DNA of 64,000 bases from Amia ocellicauda (GCF_036373705.1 NC_089852.1:29810707-29874706), one strand, 5' to 3'. Positions 13,801 through 27,164 are shown, numbered from the stretch's first letter. The notes: generated by a model from the sequence alone, not told the origin. Program-made: numbers and translations.

Positions 13801-14266
13801 TGCGTGGTAAAAACACATTAAATATAGCATTGGCCTACCATGGTGAAATCACAGTAAAGTGTAGTGTGGTGTACTGTGGGACTGCAACTGAACTATTTTT
13901 GTAGTGACTTGCTCTCTTTCTGGAAGTGGAATAGCAAAGATTATTAGTATTATTATCTACAGCAATTTTGTGTGATGTTGGATCCATTAGTAGAACTGAT
14001 ACCACAGCAAATTACTGTAATGTAATGGAAGTGATAGCTTGCATGTCTTCAGAACAGGGTCCTAAAAACCTGGACACTTCTAAACACAAGACAGGATTTA
14101 TAAGGTGCATTACACTGACAAAACCACATGCCTGAATTTACTTAATTATTTAGGAATTCATTTATTTCAGTGTTCGGGCAATTTCAAATTCAAGCCCAGT
14201 CTCATGTTATTCAATGTTTTTTAAGATTTGCTGACCACTGCTGCTCATTAAGCATGAAGAGATGGG

Positions 14267-15547
14267 CTGTGCAGTCCCTAAGTATTTGGACAGTGACACC
14301 ATTTTCGTTATTTTGGCTCTGTATTCCAGCACATTGGATTTGATTAATGAAACAAGGTTAAAGTGCAGACTGTCAGCTTTAATATGAGGGTATTTACATC
14401 CATATACCATGAACCGTGTAAGAATTGTAGCCCTTTTTATACATAGTCATCATACAGTATTTAGTACTTGGTTGCAAATCCTTTGCAGTCAATGACTGCC
14501 TGAAGTCTGGAACCCATAGACATCACCAGATGCAGGGTTTCTTCCCTGGTGATGCTCTGGCAGGCCTGCACTGCAGCCATCTTCAGTTCCTGTTTGATTC
14601 GGGGCATTTTTGTCTTCAGTCTTGTCTTCAGCAAGTGAAACACATATTCAATTAGATTCAAGTTGGGTGATTGACATTCCACTTTTTGAAAAACTGTGTT
14701 TTGAGGCATTTGGTTGGATCTGAGCAGATAAGATGCTTCTGCCATCAGCAGACACATAATCAATAGAGACAAGTGAGCCAGTCTCAATGGCAGCCATACA
14801 TGCCCAAGCCATAACACTACCTCCACTTTGTATTTACTTTTTAAGCAAACTGTAACCTGGCCATTCTGTTCTTGTTCAGTGGTTTGCATCTTCTGGTGAA
14901 CCCTCTGAGTTTATGTTGGTGAAGTCTTCTCTTTATGGTACTCTTTGACACGTCTATGCCTACATCCTGGAGAGTATTCTTGATCTGTTCGACAGTGGAA
15001 AAGGGGGTTTTCTTCACAATTGAAAGCACTCCTCAGTCATCCACTACAGTGGTCTTCCGTGGTGTACCAGGTCGTTAGCTGTTGCTGAGCTCACCAGTGT
15101 GTTCTTGCTTCTTAACAATGTACCAAACAGTTGATTTTGATTGATCGAATTATTGTGATTTTTCAGCCTCATGATGGCCTGGTTTACTGGCATTGACACT
15201 GCTTGATGTTGAGAGACAACAGCAATAGACTCAAAATGCAAATGTCACACCTAGAATAAACTCTAGACATTTTGTTAACTCTCTTGTGCATGAACTAACG
15301 ATGTAACGACACACACCTGGCCAAGAAACAGCTCTGCAACCAACTGTCCAATTATTTGTGTTCCCCTAAAATGGGGAGGCTATGTATAAAAAGGGTTGTA
15401 ATTCCTACACAGTTCATGGGTGGATGTAAATACCTTAAAATTAAAGTCTGCACTTTAATCTCCGTCTTAGTCATTCTTTCATTCAAATCCTGGAGTACCG
15501 AGCCCCAAAAAAAAGTGTCACTGTCCAAATACTTATGGACTGCACTG
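14267..15547 (-). mobile_element. Decayed Tc1-like transposon
   Basis: Terminal inverted repeats of roughly 150-200 bp face each other. The left copy has GTGCAGTCCCTAAGTATTTGG near 14,270, and the right copy ends GTCCAAATACTTATGGACTG then CACTG at 15,547, followed by TA. Minus-strand remnants of transposase include a helix-turn-helix-like VEQIKNTLQDVGIDVSKST (near 14,985-14,930) and the C-terminal QSPNLNLIEYVFHLLKTRLK with a terminal KGFATKY (14,461-14,890). The frame is interrupted several times, so it is inactive. This family differs from the intact Tc1 element at 56.8 kb. Confidence 0.9.
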
Positions 15548-15959
15548 TATATGAACCAACACATAATTTTTGCAGCTAAAGAGATCAAATGGAGAGAGAC
15601 AGTTTTCAATTCAATGTAATAGTAAATATAGACGATTTAAAATGCATTTTAATTTAAGATATATACATTACATAGATTCCCAAAACATTGCATGTAAATG
15701 TGGGTTTAAAGTTGGTAACAGCACTTTCAGGAGTATGGCAAGACATTTTTCTCAATATCTCATTTTGAGATATATCTTACATTGAACTGCATATATCTCA
15801 AACTAACTCCAATTCAAGATATCTCAAATTCAATTCCAGATATCTCGAATTGACTGTTATAATTGGGATGCACACATTCCAGATATCTCAACTACAACAT
15901 AAAGTCAACAGCGATAAGGGTCTGTGTATGTCTATGGTGAAAAAAGTAGATCTACGTGA

Positions 15960-16049
15960 TTCTATTTCTATGGTCTCTCCCCGTCCCCGCCAGTCTCGGG
16001 CAGAACGTCGTGAACTCTCGCGGTGTTTGGGCCGCAGCTTCAGAGCAGC
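15960..16049 (+). promoter_or_regulatory. CpG-rich promoter / 5' UTR of abhd10
   Basis: GC and CpG content rises sharply from about 15,975 and continues into exon 1. There is no clear TATA box, which suits a housekeeping CpG promoter. The exact start site is not visible. Confidence 0.5.
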
Positions 16050-19000
16050 ATGGCGGCGGCGGCGATGCGGAGCTGCTGCAGGGGAGTCCTGCAGGCGGGC
16101 GGCCACGGCAGAGCTACTCCCCTGTGGCCCCGGCGCACCGGAGGTCAGTCCCGCTGAGTGTCGGCGACCTGTTCAACACGCTCTGAATGGCGAGGGCAGC
16201 CGTGGCGGATAATGAAGCGAGAGGTCGGGGGTGTGTCATCAGGGCGGCCGGAGAGATCTTCGTTTCCTTACATTGTCGTAAAACGGTCCGTCCGTCCGCA
16301 GTACCGCTGTCGTGAACGTGTTGACAGTGAAGACTAGCGGCCGGTCGTTTCTCTACGGGTCCCTCAGGTTGATCATTTACCAGCTTCAGCGAGCTCTTCT
16401 GTTGGTTTTATTGGAAGAAGATTTACTGAAGGGAGGTCTGTGTTTGTGCGCGTTTTACGATGACTATTTCCATATCGTTTTGAGCAACAGGGTTTTATTA
16501 CTCTTTCTGTTCAAGGTTTAGGGCGAATTGGTATTTTACTCTCGCGTATTACTATTGGTTATCTATAGTTTGATAATAGTTCTTGAGGAGGTTTTTCGGC
16601 GACACATGAGCGCCTCTCGATAAGGAGTGCAGTGGCCTCTGTTGAAATGAGTGACTTGGGCCATTCGCCTGTTATGATTAATCAACATTGTCGTGAGATG
16701 TATGATTCTGCCGTAAACATGTGGCCAGTAAGTGTTGCCCACCGGTCAGTATGATCTGCGTGTCACATAAAGCCAGCCAGCAGGTGCGAGTGCTGTGGTG
16801 TTGCTGTCAATATTGAGTGTGAATTTGTTTATTATTGCACAGGATGGAAAACGTTGGGAAGCACAGGAGCTGGCTGAGGGAAGCAGGTACAGTATAGAGA
16901 AGTGCCTCTGTGTGAAGGCCACAGGACAGCCTAAACAAACCACTGTGCACAGCCTCCCTTACACTGACCTCCATGGGGCTTAAGGTCTCAATTAATACAT
17001 GCAGTCGCTTTTGGTTCATAATGTGTGTATTCTAGTGTTTTCACTTAGCTGACAGACTTTCAATAATTATCCAGTAGAAATCATTCCATACCGACAATTC
17101 TGAAGTCCTTTATTTCATTAGTTGTATGTTTTTTTTTGTGTCATCTGACACGTGAGGCAGGTTTTGAGAACCTGCACAATCAATAAGTTGTGAGATTGTA
17201 TTGCAGTGAAGGAGAGCGCATTTTCCTCCCATGCTACCTCACGAAGAACCTCATATTTTACACCTTTTTTTCCTTGTCAGGATTAAGACAGAAGTCATCA
17301 GTGCAGTATTTAAATCGCCCAGATCTTCCAAAGCTGGCCTACCAGAGAATTAAAGGCAAGAGCCCCGGCGTGGTGTTCCTGCCTGGCCTCGCCTCCAACA
17401 TGAACGGGCAGAAGGCAGAGGCGCTGGAAGATTTCTGCAAATCTTTAGGTCATTCGTATTTAAGGTAATTCCTCTTGGAGCTCTACCATTGTTTTACAGT
17501 CCTGAATTGTTCACATGGACCATTGCAAGTTATTTGGGGGAGACTCTTCTTGTCTGTAAAATTGAAATTGCTTATTTTTAAAAATTACATTCATCCTAAA
17601 ATATTACAGAACAAGCCTCCCCCTGCTGTTGTGCACTAAGGAATTGGGAATTTCAGTGCTTACCCTCTGACCTCTGTTTAGAATAGGTTAAGGAGTGCAT
17701 GCTGTTTCTCAGATGTTGTGCAGCATTTTAATGATTGATAAATGTGAAGCTTTACTCTTTTGTAGTAATGTGAGCTTGAGTGATTTCCATCAGTAATGTA
17801 ACTTAAGACCTACTATAAACAGTAATGTGTACAAGTGTGTCAGTTAGACCTTTGTTTAATTCAGTTGGATTACCATATACCGTTTTTGCAGTAAAATGCC
17901 AGATTGACTCTCACAATCTGAAGAGTTGACCAGGCGCAGAAGACTACATCAAAATATAAATCATTTAAAACTTAATAATATCCATAGTCTTCAAATTTGA
18001 GATCTATAAACAACCTGTTATTTGAATAAAATCATATTTAGAGGAGTCTGTTAGTATAAATGTGAAATAGTCACTCTTTTATGACAGCAGTGTTCTACTG
18101 GCCAGTGTTTGAATGTAATGAAGGTGTGGCCATCCATCCCCTCTGGGATTCTCTCAGGTTTGATTACACGGGATGTGGGGCGTCGGAAGGTGTGTGGGAA
18201 GAGTGTACGCTCGGCACGTGGAAGAAGGATGTGCTGACCGTGCTGGACGAGCTCACAGAAGGACCACAGGTAAGGGCTGCTTCCAGAGAGCTCCGGGGCT
18301 TCCCAGCTTTTATTAACACTATTGCAATGGTATTTGTTTCTTGCTTTCTTTTCTTATGGGGGTTTTGTTTGTAATTGTTAGTGTGTGTACACTTCTACAA
18401 GAAGCTGGAGACAGAGAGAGATTTCAGAGAGACGGAATAGAGGGTTGGTCCTAATCTGATTTGTGCTGGAGGTGAAAGTTGTCCTGTATTGCGGCCCACA
18501 GCCCACTGCTGCTGTGTGAGGAATGCATCTGGGAGGTGCCGTGTGGGTACGGTGGGTTGTGAGTGCAGCTGAGTGTTGTCTTTGCTGCAGATCTTGGTGG
18601 GTTCTAGCATGGGCGGCTGGCTGATGCTCCTTGCCGCGATCGCTCGGCCGGAGAAGACCGCGGCTCTTATTGGCATCGCCAGTGCTACGGATCACTTCGT
18701 CACTGCTTTTAAATCCCTTCCTATAGAGGTAAGCAGAGCATTAGGTCTCATGGTTACTTGGTTTATATGACTTAAGAGCTATCTTTTTATCAGGCTTTAC
18801 TTCCTCCTTCCTGGACATGTTCTGCAAGCTGAACACACTTTTCTTTCCCTTGAAGGTGCGCAAAGAAACGGAAGAGAAAGGGGTGTGGAAGTTGGTGAGC
18901 AAGCACAGTGAGGAGGGCTTCTATAACATGCGCCTGGAGTTCATTAAGGAGGCGGAGAACCACTGCATGCTGCAGAGCCCCATTCCTGTCACCTGCCCTG

Positions 19001-19197
19001 TGCGGCTTATCCACGGCATGCAGGACCAGGACGTCCCCTGGCACGTCTCCATGCAGGTGGCCGAACGTGTACTGAGCACCGACGTGGACGTCGTCCTGCG
19101 CAAACACGGCACGCACCGCATGTCTGAGAAGGACGACCTCAAGCTGCTGGTCTACACTATCGACGACCTCATCGACAAGCTCACCACGCTGGCCTGA
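16050..19197 (+). CDS. abhd10: Abhydrolase domain-containing protein 10 (mitochondrial depalmitoylase)
   Basis: Five coding exons: 16050-16143, 17281-17464, 18158-18269, 18591-18728, 18856-19197. They give 289 residues against about 306 in human. Every junction is GT-AG with matching phase. ABHD10 is a mitochondrial alpha/beta hydrolase that removes S-palmitoyl groups (peroxiredoxin-5 is a reported substrate) and also hydrolyses acyl glucuronides. The alanine- and arginine-rich N-terminus (about residues 1-45) fits a mitochondrial presequence. The nucleophile elbow is GSSMGG with Ser136; the other triad members are Asp233 in [10 protein letters not shown] and His263 in KHGTHRMS. All three lie 16 residues before the human positions 152, 249 and 279. 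The start is the first ATG in the CpG-rich exon. No lesion is seen. Confidence 0.95.
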
Positions 19198-19660
19198 GCG
19201 GACTGGAGTCGACCTTCCTTCTCCTGGCTTCTCTTCTGGGCACTGTGAAGGCAGTTCATTGCCACGCTTATGCAATTAAAGAAAAGGGGATCACCAAAGT
19301 AAACAAAACTGTCCGAGAAGTAAAAGACACACAGACGCAGAGAAAAGCTTTTTTTGAACCTTCTATTCCATTTTGCCTTACAGATGGAGTTTTATTTTAT
19401 TTTATTTTTGATAGTAGTTAAATTGCAGTGTGTTTGTAGTCACACTAGGTTATGTAAAAGATGCTGCTATTTTTGTTTCTATGACAGAACCCCCCCCCCC
19501 GCATGTCCCGGAGCTATTTTTCCTACTGTTTTGTACCAACACACACACACACACACACAAATCTATATTCATGTTCCTGTGCCTATTTTTATGACTTTGT
19601 TCCACAGAATTTGCCATGGTGTTTATGTATACTTTCAAATAAACATGGTATGTTGCCTGG
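19198..19660 (+). other. abhd10 3' UTR
   Basis: This is non-coding sequence after the abhd10 stop. It carries a poly-C run at 19,491-19,500, a (CA)n run near 19,541-19,558 and an AATAAA signal at 19,638. An earlier ATTAAA near 19,275 could give a short alternative UTR. The 190-codon open frame through this stretch is repeat-rich and not conserved-looking. Confidence 0.55.
19638..19643 (+). terminator. Polyadenylation signal AATAAA of abhd10
   Basis: Canonical hexamer about 440 bp after the stop codon, followed within 30 bp by a T/G-rich stretch. Confidence 0.6.
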
Positions 19661-21250
19661 AATGGGTTTCCTTTTTCTGTTGTGATACGTGTGGGGTTAC
19701 CATGGCTAGTACAGACTGCCAGTGCTCGAAGATCACCTCTTTAGATCCATTATTTATAGGGTATATCTTTGTTTTATTAACCTTGCAGAACTGTTTATAT
19801 ATCCGGTGTGTATCTTTGATAATTTATGATTTGTTCTCCAGTACTGTCTGCCGGCTTGCTCAGCCCTCAGAGACTGTGCATCTCAGTGCCAGAGACAACA
19901 AACTCATATCATCAATATGCCATTAGAGGGCAGCAAATATCAAGGAAATTATAATGGTCAACTCACCTGCAATTACTAGCTGATTGACTTTCTGCCAAGT
20001 TTCTCCTCAAGGTTTGAAGTATACAGGAATTGACTCCTTCTATGTCTACCTTATTGGTCTGTTGGCACCTGGAGCCGACACATTTCCTGTGACAGCACAA
20101 TGTCAGTTCTCACCGTTGCCATAGATTTATGCATGAATTGCAAGAACCATTTTTTTTTTTTAAGTTGTTGTTGCTACATGCTTGTCTGGTCCTATAAGGA
20201 ACATTAGCAAATAGTTTAATTTCTCTGAGCGTGTATGCATTTATATCTAGATGTGCAGTTGTGTGTTATAATAATATAGTCTCAATAAAAAACTAGTCAG
20301 GAATCTGCTTCTAGTAATTTGTGTTACGGACAAATGACAGTTTTAGCTTGAATGGGAAAAGCTCAGGAATGTAAAAAAGTTAAATATTAATGGAAAACTG
20401 GTAGAAATTATTAATATTTCATATTACATTGAACATGTGCCTAACAAAGTGCAGTTTTCACTAAACTGAAGGAGAAAGTATTCTGGAACTGTGCATATAA
20501 AAAACTGCCTTTTCAAATTCTGCTTCCATACCAAAGTTAAATGAAAGAACCTTTCATATTTGTTGGGCCAGACAAGTAGGTTTCCTGCTGCAAACTGTTT
20601 AGCTCATGAACTTACAAAATGCTGAGCTCCAGCTCTTCCTTTTATAAAATATAAGACTCCATATTCTCTATTCTCCCATACTTTCTTTTTATCACCATAC
20701 ATTTATTTTATCATCCATGTCAGTCATTCAATGCAAAAAAGTCACTTTATGATAATGGGTACCAATTATTGATGAACTGATGTATAAATAGCACAGGATT
20801 GACATGAATAGCTTATGTACTTCATCTGAGTTTAGTTAATCACATATATAACAAGGTTAGGGATAGGATTACAGACTAGGTTTGTGATCAACATCAGAAC
20901 TGGCAGTGCATGAGGCATTCATAGGTTATTCCTTTAGGATTCATACAGCAGTTCATTAAGAATTGGTGCCCATTATTGTAAACTGTTACCCAAAAATAAA
21001 TAAATGCAATGGTTTGCTGCCATATTATACTGCAACTACTGATGCTAGAAAAATGTAACAAAACATGTTTCTGTGCTTCATTTTGCTTCATTAAAGTATT
21101 ACTGTATCCAAAAAGTACATAATTTCCGTAATTAAAACTGAAGAATTAGATAATCGTGGTTCATTGTTTCTTAATGTTGCCATATCCTACAGCCAGTTAT
21201 TAATACAGGTTTTGCTTGGATAATGTTCAAATTGATATTTGTTTTTCAAA
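19661..21250. other. Intergenic region, nothing recognised
   Basis: AT-rich sequence without splice-supported open frames or identifiable repeats, apart from short homopolymer runs. Confidence 0.5.
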
Positions 21251-21259
21251 TAAGATGGA

Positions 21260-21452
21260 ACCAAACCAAGAGCACAAAGAGCCGGTGTGTTCCACCTCGC
21301 TCAGCAGTATTGGAAAAACGCGCTTCCTTGTGTAGGAATGCCCTTTTTCCCAGCTTGCGTCCTGCTGTGAAGTTTTTCGGCTGCCAGCATTGAAGAGCAA
21401 GTTGTGTAGTTGCGGTGGCTGGCCCTGAGAGTCTCATCCAAGCAGACAGAAG
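21260..21452 (+). other. Candidate non-coding first exon
   Basis: A locally GC-raised stretch ends in a strong donor, AGACAGAAG|GTAAGT, at 21,452/21,453. It lies 1.6 kb upstream of the coding start of the small secreted-protein gene and could be its 5' UTR exon. No transcript evidence is available, so this is inference. Confidence 0.3.
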
Positions 21453-21989
21453 GTAAGTTTTAAATTTCTAATTATTTCAAAGATATATGCACCTCTATTT
21501 TAACTATGTTGCAAATTGTGTGATGAGATATTTGTAATTCTGTGTCAGGTAGTGTTTTTTGTGTTTTGTTTGTTTCTTCTGGTTACTTTTGCTTTACTCT
21601 AGGGGAGCAGAAAGGAAGCAAGATGCATAGTCATGCTGTGTTTGAGCAGTCTTGTTAGAATCAGATGAGTTAAACCTTGATTGTAGGATGCATCAAACAA
21701 TATTGATTCATAATCGATTACATTAAAAAATTAAATGTGGCACATAAACAGTGAACACATGGAGATACAAACAAACACATACACACAGACCAGTGGAGTA
21801 AAGGTAACATTGCATGTAATATATAGGGCAAAGATAAGGCATTGACCCTTTGTGACTGATGCACAGTGGCGACACCAGCTAGAGTCTCTGTTTTGTCTGT
21901 TCTTGTTGACCATGTTGCTCAATCTTTAAGCTTTATTGCTCATAGTAACCATGATTACAATCAAAACATATACATCTCCAATTAACTTT

Positions 21990-22230
21990 TGTTTCAACAG
22001 TATATCCAAGCATTTGATTTGCTTTTTTATTGCTTCCCACACTGTTTAGATTGAGATAATGATATCCCATTGTATATGTTTGTCAGGTGCCAGCCCTTAA
22101 CTGAATATTGTCTAAGTTCCATTGTATAATCTGTGCTGCTGAAACTGTATGTCATCTAATAATTTGACAAGTTTACTAACTGTATCAGAGGCTAGATCAT
22201 TAATATCAATTAGGAAAAACAGACACCCTT
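21990..22230 (-). mobile_element. Degraded CR1-type LINE fragment
   Basis: The stretch matches, with many changes, the part of the CR1 copy at 5.5-5.88 kb that encodes FADDTK through the KDLGV block. Examples are the GCTTTTTTATTGCTTCCCACA, CAGGTGCCAGCCCTTAACTG and AGATCATTAATAT segments. It is frameshifted throughout. Confidence 0.75.
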
Positions 22231-23019
22231 ACACTGTCCCTGGTCCCTGGTCCAGCTTTATGGCCTTTCATGTGGCATTTGCAGTTTTCATAGTCAGTGT
22301 GAATATTGTAGTTAGAGGTCAATATAAATATAATTTGCTTGAGTACAAATGAGAATATACCATCAGGTGATTGGTTTATTTTAAGTTTTCCAATTGAAGT
22401 TCCCTTCTTCCTCTATCTTGATATCAGTTAGGATTGCTCCCTAAGCTGTTATTAGTGTTATTAGTTTCTTCCTTGGTAATCACCTCTGTGAAATACTCTA
22501 CACTCTGCCCCAGGTCTATAATTACCCCAAGCTGTTTTACTTCTTCCAACCTGATTAACCTACAAGCTATTTTATACTACTTCCCTTATAAATATATTAC
22601 TTGCATATTAAAAAATGTATTGTGCAAAAACTACTGTCACATGCAGACAAACTATCTATCTAGATGTTTCTGTCCCCTGTTTGACTGGGGTTAGTGGTGC
22701 ATGGTCTCCTTCTGGAACAGTGGCCTCAATGTGGTCCAAAGGTTCTGCGGTGGTTTTAATGGCGGCGGGTGACCTTTTGAAGCGGTGTGTTGGAAATGAA
22801 CTGTAATCACTTCCAGCGTAGACACTGTCGCCTCTCAGTCCAAAGGGCAGACAACATTACACACTGAACAACGTCAGGAAAGCCAGGACACAGGTACAGA
22901 AACTGCTGGGCTCACAGCATACCTGTGCGTAAGAACAGTAAGACTGAACCTCTTAATAACCTCATATATTCTGAAAAAGTGTGAAGACTGAGGAGGATTG
23001 CCTTGACTCTGGAAGGACC

Positions 23020-24897
23020 ATGTGTGCGAAGCCGTGCCAGGTGGTGCTTTTGGCGGGGCTCCTGTGTGGTAAGACCCTCTACTTGTGTGGCTGGGATTGT
23101 GTGTGACTGAGGGGAGGGAAGCACTTTTTGCTCATGAAAAGCAACCCCCAACAAAACATATGCAAGGTTAGGAGAAACATTACCAAAATAATATAAATGT
23201 TTATTTTAAGTGGTGAATAATTTAAAAAGTAGGTACTTATTTTATCCTGTTGTATATTTTTTAAGTTTTAAATATACTATTTGCTGGTGGTATGAATTAC
23301 CTATTGACTTGGTGAAACAACTTTCCAGAAAGTTTCACTATTTCACCATATTTTCACTACATTCATACTTCATAAAATCAGCTGATGTTTTTAATTTTTT
23401 ATTTTGTGCTGTAAATACAGGAGTGTCCAGTGCTCCATTTATGAAGGAGGAGGATGCTAATCAGTTCATCCGACTGAAGAGACAGGCGCAGTATTCACAA
23501 GATGGCTACTGGGACCCGTACCATGCACACAACCAGTGGGGATACACTGTCCAAGAGCAGGTCAGTGCACTGCCACACTGCCTCAAACTGCTACACACTG
23601 ACACAAAACTGGGAAGTAATACAACCAGACCAGAGCGTAGGTCATTCTTAGATGCGGTGTCTCAGTATTGTACTGGCAAATGTTAAGCTTAGAATGATAT
23701 ATGTAAGCAAAGGTACAATTTTATTCTCCCTATTATGTCCTCCAGACAACCAACTAATGCTAGTGGCATTACTGGGCAAAAACTTCAGCGTAAATCCAGT
23801 TCCCTTTTAGTTTCGTAAGACCACAAAACAGAATTTGCCACATGGCTACAGAAGCTCCTGGGTGTTTCAGGTGGGCTTTCTTGAGTAATGGCTTCATTCT
23901 TGTCACCATACCATACAGGCCAGATGTGTGGATTGTGGAGTGTTGTCACATGTACACTTTGACCAGTCTTGGCCATAAAAGTCTGTATCACACTTGACCT
24001 CTTAGTCTCTGTCATCCAGTTTGGAGGGGCAGCATGATCGAGGCAGGGTCTTGTGGTGCCCTACACCTTCCACTTCTTAATAATTGTCTTGGCCGCACTT
24101 GCCCTTTGATAGTTTTTATACCCATCCCCTGATCTGTGCTTTCAACAACTTTGTCCCAGAGTTATTTTGAAAGTTCTTTCATGTTCATGGTTGAGTCTTT
24201 GCTACAGGAACTGCTGAATTTATCCACAAATCATTTGAATCACTACAGTTTATCAAAGATAAACTTGGTGTGTGATCTGGAAGGTGATTGCTTACACCTG
24301 AATTAATTTAGGATTGCTGTTACAAGGGACAATTATCCAACCAAGCCATTGCAATTTTTATTTAATACATTTTTATTACCCTTCAGTTATTTGAGAGCTT
24401 AAAACCCTTGTATTGTTTTACTGTGGATTGCAGAACAACAGCAGGTTATGTGCTCCTTCTCTGTATTTTAGGCTACTGAATACTGGACATCACTCCGGAC
24501 CAACGCACAGTACTATATGGACATGGGTTACATGATGTTTGATCCATCTGTTGCCATGTAAGTCCAAATCCTCTCAGCTTTAAGTTAAAACAGCAATATT
24601 TTTGTATAAACTGGATAGAGAATATGAAAGTGCTTTTGAGATTTCAGCCTACGATGTTGGACAGAGGAACGGATATATCCAGATACTTCCTGAGGCTTCC
24701 TGAGTCTATTCAGTTGAACAGGTACGCTGGCAGCTGTGAGTGTTGCTGGTCTCAAACTGAAGCCCTCGGGATAACAGCTCAGAGAATCAGAGGTGTCAGA
24801 CAGCCTGTTTTGTTTTCACAGAGAGAATAACAAGGTGTATATGGACATGCTGCGCAGCACAGGGGAGCACCTTCACGACCAGGCAGGCCAGCACTGA
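23020..24897 (+). CDS. C3orf85: Small secreted protein, C3orf85-like
   Basis: Four exons: 23020-23068, 23421-23560, 24472-24557, 24822-24897. Phases 1, 0 and 2 match, giving 116 residues. Residues 1-21 form a signal peptide with likely cleavage after VSSA. A dibasic RLKR at 34-37 fits the furin consensus R-X-K-R, so a mature chain could begin at Gln38. The mature part is aromatic-rich, with YWDPYH at 46-51, WTSLRTNAQYYMDM at 68-81 and FDPSVA at 86-91. It has no cysteine after the signal peptide. From memory, the APF...ANQF.RLKR...YWDP...AQYY.DM pattern matches human C3orf85, an uncharacterised secreted protein encoded a few megabases from TMPRSS7. The function is unknown. The coding exons are well supported; the name needs a search. 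Confidence 0.75.
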
Positions 24898-26090
24898 GCC
24901 CCCAGGACAGCAGGATCGTGGTAGATGCCCCGCAGCCAGGGTGGCATAGAGCAGCCAGGTCACCCAGTCAAATACAGTGCAGGCTGCTTCAACAAACTGC
25001 CCTGCCTGGGTCCAGATCAGCCATAGATTATTGGTGCTATTCTTGGTAGGACATCAAGGGCTTTCTTATATTATGCAATATAATATGTAGTGAAGTGTAT
25101 TCATACCATCCATTCCATACAAAGTCGTGATTAAAACACGGGGTGTGTAAACCTTTGACTGCAGCTGCATTCATTTCTGTGGAGCAACAGTCAAACATTT
25201 AAACACCGGTGTGTGGAATATATATAGTTCTCTCTTGGCTGGATTGTTGTTCATCACAATCTGAAAATATTTAATTGACCAAAAAGTGTCATTTAATGTA
25301 CAGCTTTGTATTCACATGAATGGATCACAGAATAATATTGTTTCAAATGAAGAATGCAAAATACAGTTAATATAATGTCATGTTCTTCAATATTTTTTAT
25401 ACTCTAGGCTTGTCAATATAGAAACAATAAATTGCATTTCTGCAGTGTCAGTCTCTGTCAGTCTGTCAGGCTCTCCATTAGTTCTGATTATGGTAATATA
25501 TGTTTATATTTTTATTTCACGTTTGTGGTGCTTTTTAACCTCAGTGTCACCCCCCTGCCGCTGCTGTCCTGACAGTGACACTTCTGGACACATCGGACTC
25601 TCCACTTCATGTGGTGTGTTTTCTACATAGTGTTAAGTGTGTACCGTACTGTTGATCATGCATGAATAAAGTTCAAAACAAAATATGAATGTTTTTAAAT
25701 AAAAATATATTAGTATTAATCAGAAGTAGAACAACATCAATAACAATAACAGCATCGTTAATTCACTCATGTCAGAGGAATAAAGGTTTAATAAAAAGCA
25801 TTAATCGATGCTAAAGAACAACACACACTGGCGCTGCACAGTCCCCTAGCTGTCCTGCTGTCTTGTTATAAGCTTGCAGTGAACAGCCACTTTCAGCACA
25901 ACGCTCAGCTGCTATTGCAACTCTGAGGAATCAAGACTGTAGACTGTATGTACCCCATATACTAATGTTAAGGTGTAATTTCTCACAAACAAATATAATA
26001 GCAATACAAATATATAAATGAATATCAAAATAAAAATGATTAATAATTATAATAATACTGCACTGCATGGGGATCAAGAATGACGCCATT
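24898..26090. other. 3' UTR and intergenic spacer before tagln3
   Basis: The first part is presumably 3' UTR of the small secreted-protein gene; AATAAA hexamers occur at about 25,425 and 25,663. No further gene or recognisable repeat is seen. Confidence 0.45.
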
Positions 26091-26249
26091 CCGGGCCCCG
26101 CCCCGCGGCGCACGCCCCGCCCCCCGCGCAGCCCTTATTACCGCACAGCCGCTGTCCAGCCTTTCAGCACCTCCAGGAGCAAGAGGCGGCGGACGGGAGG
26201 GATTGGATTTGCAAACATCGTTGTGTCAAGCCGCACATCCACAGCTGCA
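26080..26249 (+). promoter_or_regulatory. tagln3 CpG promoter and non-coding first exon
   Basis: CpG-dense sequence (26,090-26,190) leads into an exon-like stretch ending in a GTGAGTA donor after 26,249. The first tagln3 coding exon starts with only 2 nt before its ATG, so a separate upstream 5' UTR exon is required, and this is the best candidate. The exact transcription start cannot be seen. Confidence 0.5.
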
Positions 26250-27162
26250 GTGAGTACGAGCCGGCACAGTGCATTCGTTAGAGCTGTCATTATTACTGTG
26301 GCTCAAAAATAAAAAGTGACGCGTGCATGTATATGGCACAACTTTAAACATGCCTAAATAAATGCTGTTGTTTTTCAGTCTTTAAAGTTATTGGCTTTAT
26401 TATGTAGCACTCTTCTGTAGTTTTGTGTTTGTTCGCTTTGCAATTATTCAAGCCGATGTTGCGCAGGATGCTGTTGCAGGATCCTCAGTGACTGCAGCCC
26501 TTCTGTCCGTTCGGCCCCTGCGGTCAGACGTGCGGACAGTGTCCAGTGTGGACCGGGCGTGTGTGGGGGAGGCTGCAGCTTCGCCAGGCTGAAGTCACTC
26601 CGTTTTTCAGTATTCATCTGTTGTGCTTTTATCAGATGTATGCGGAAACTTATCCACTATACTTTCCCACGCAGTTACGATGGAGGAAAACATGTCGCAT
26701 CGTTTATTCGCTCTGAGAGGAACCACTCCAAGAGGGTTGCTCTGACGACGTTTTCTGCCTGTGTCAGTTGTTTATTATATGATGTTGATGATGATGATTA
26801 TTGTGATTTTAACAATATTAATAATAATTCGTTGTTATCTATATTTAACCTTTAGTACAGGGAATCGGAACAGCCATTTAAAATTGGAACTGCGATTAGA
26901 TTTTATTCTTATACTCCTTGTCATCCTCTGACTACTACTACTATTATTATTATTATCTAAATGTGCTCCTAGGTTAATTCGGTTTACTGTGTAGGTCTGT
27001 TGTTACCAAGAAAGTGAGAGAAAGAAAGAGAAACCACTCCTAAACGCTCTGATTATATTTCTGTCATGAGGTTAAATAATTTAAATCCCCGAAAGATATT
27101 ACTATTACTTACTTGACATTTTGCAAAGACCAAGTTTCATTATATTAAATTCATAAACATTT

Positions 27163-27164
<2 letters not shown>

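Noticed and set aside
14461-15241. 142- and 62-codon minus-strand frames as a gene
   Set aside because: They are remnants of a decayed Tc1 transposase enclosed by inverted repeats.
18790-19275. 161-codon frame antisense to the last abhd10 exon
   Set aside because: Shadow of a GC-rich coding exon; no independent start, splice or domain evidence.
19354-19926. 190-codon frame after abhd10
   Set aside because: It reads through the 3' UTR, a poly-C run, a CA repeat and the polyadenylation signal, and has no splice context or known domain.
23785-24300. Transposon remnant inside the small secreted-protein gene's intron 2
   Set aside because: The block looks repeat-like on the minus strand, but I could not place it in a family or define ends, so it is not listed as a feature.
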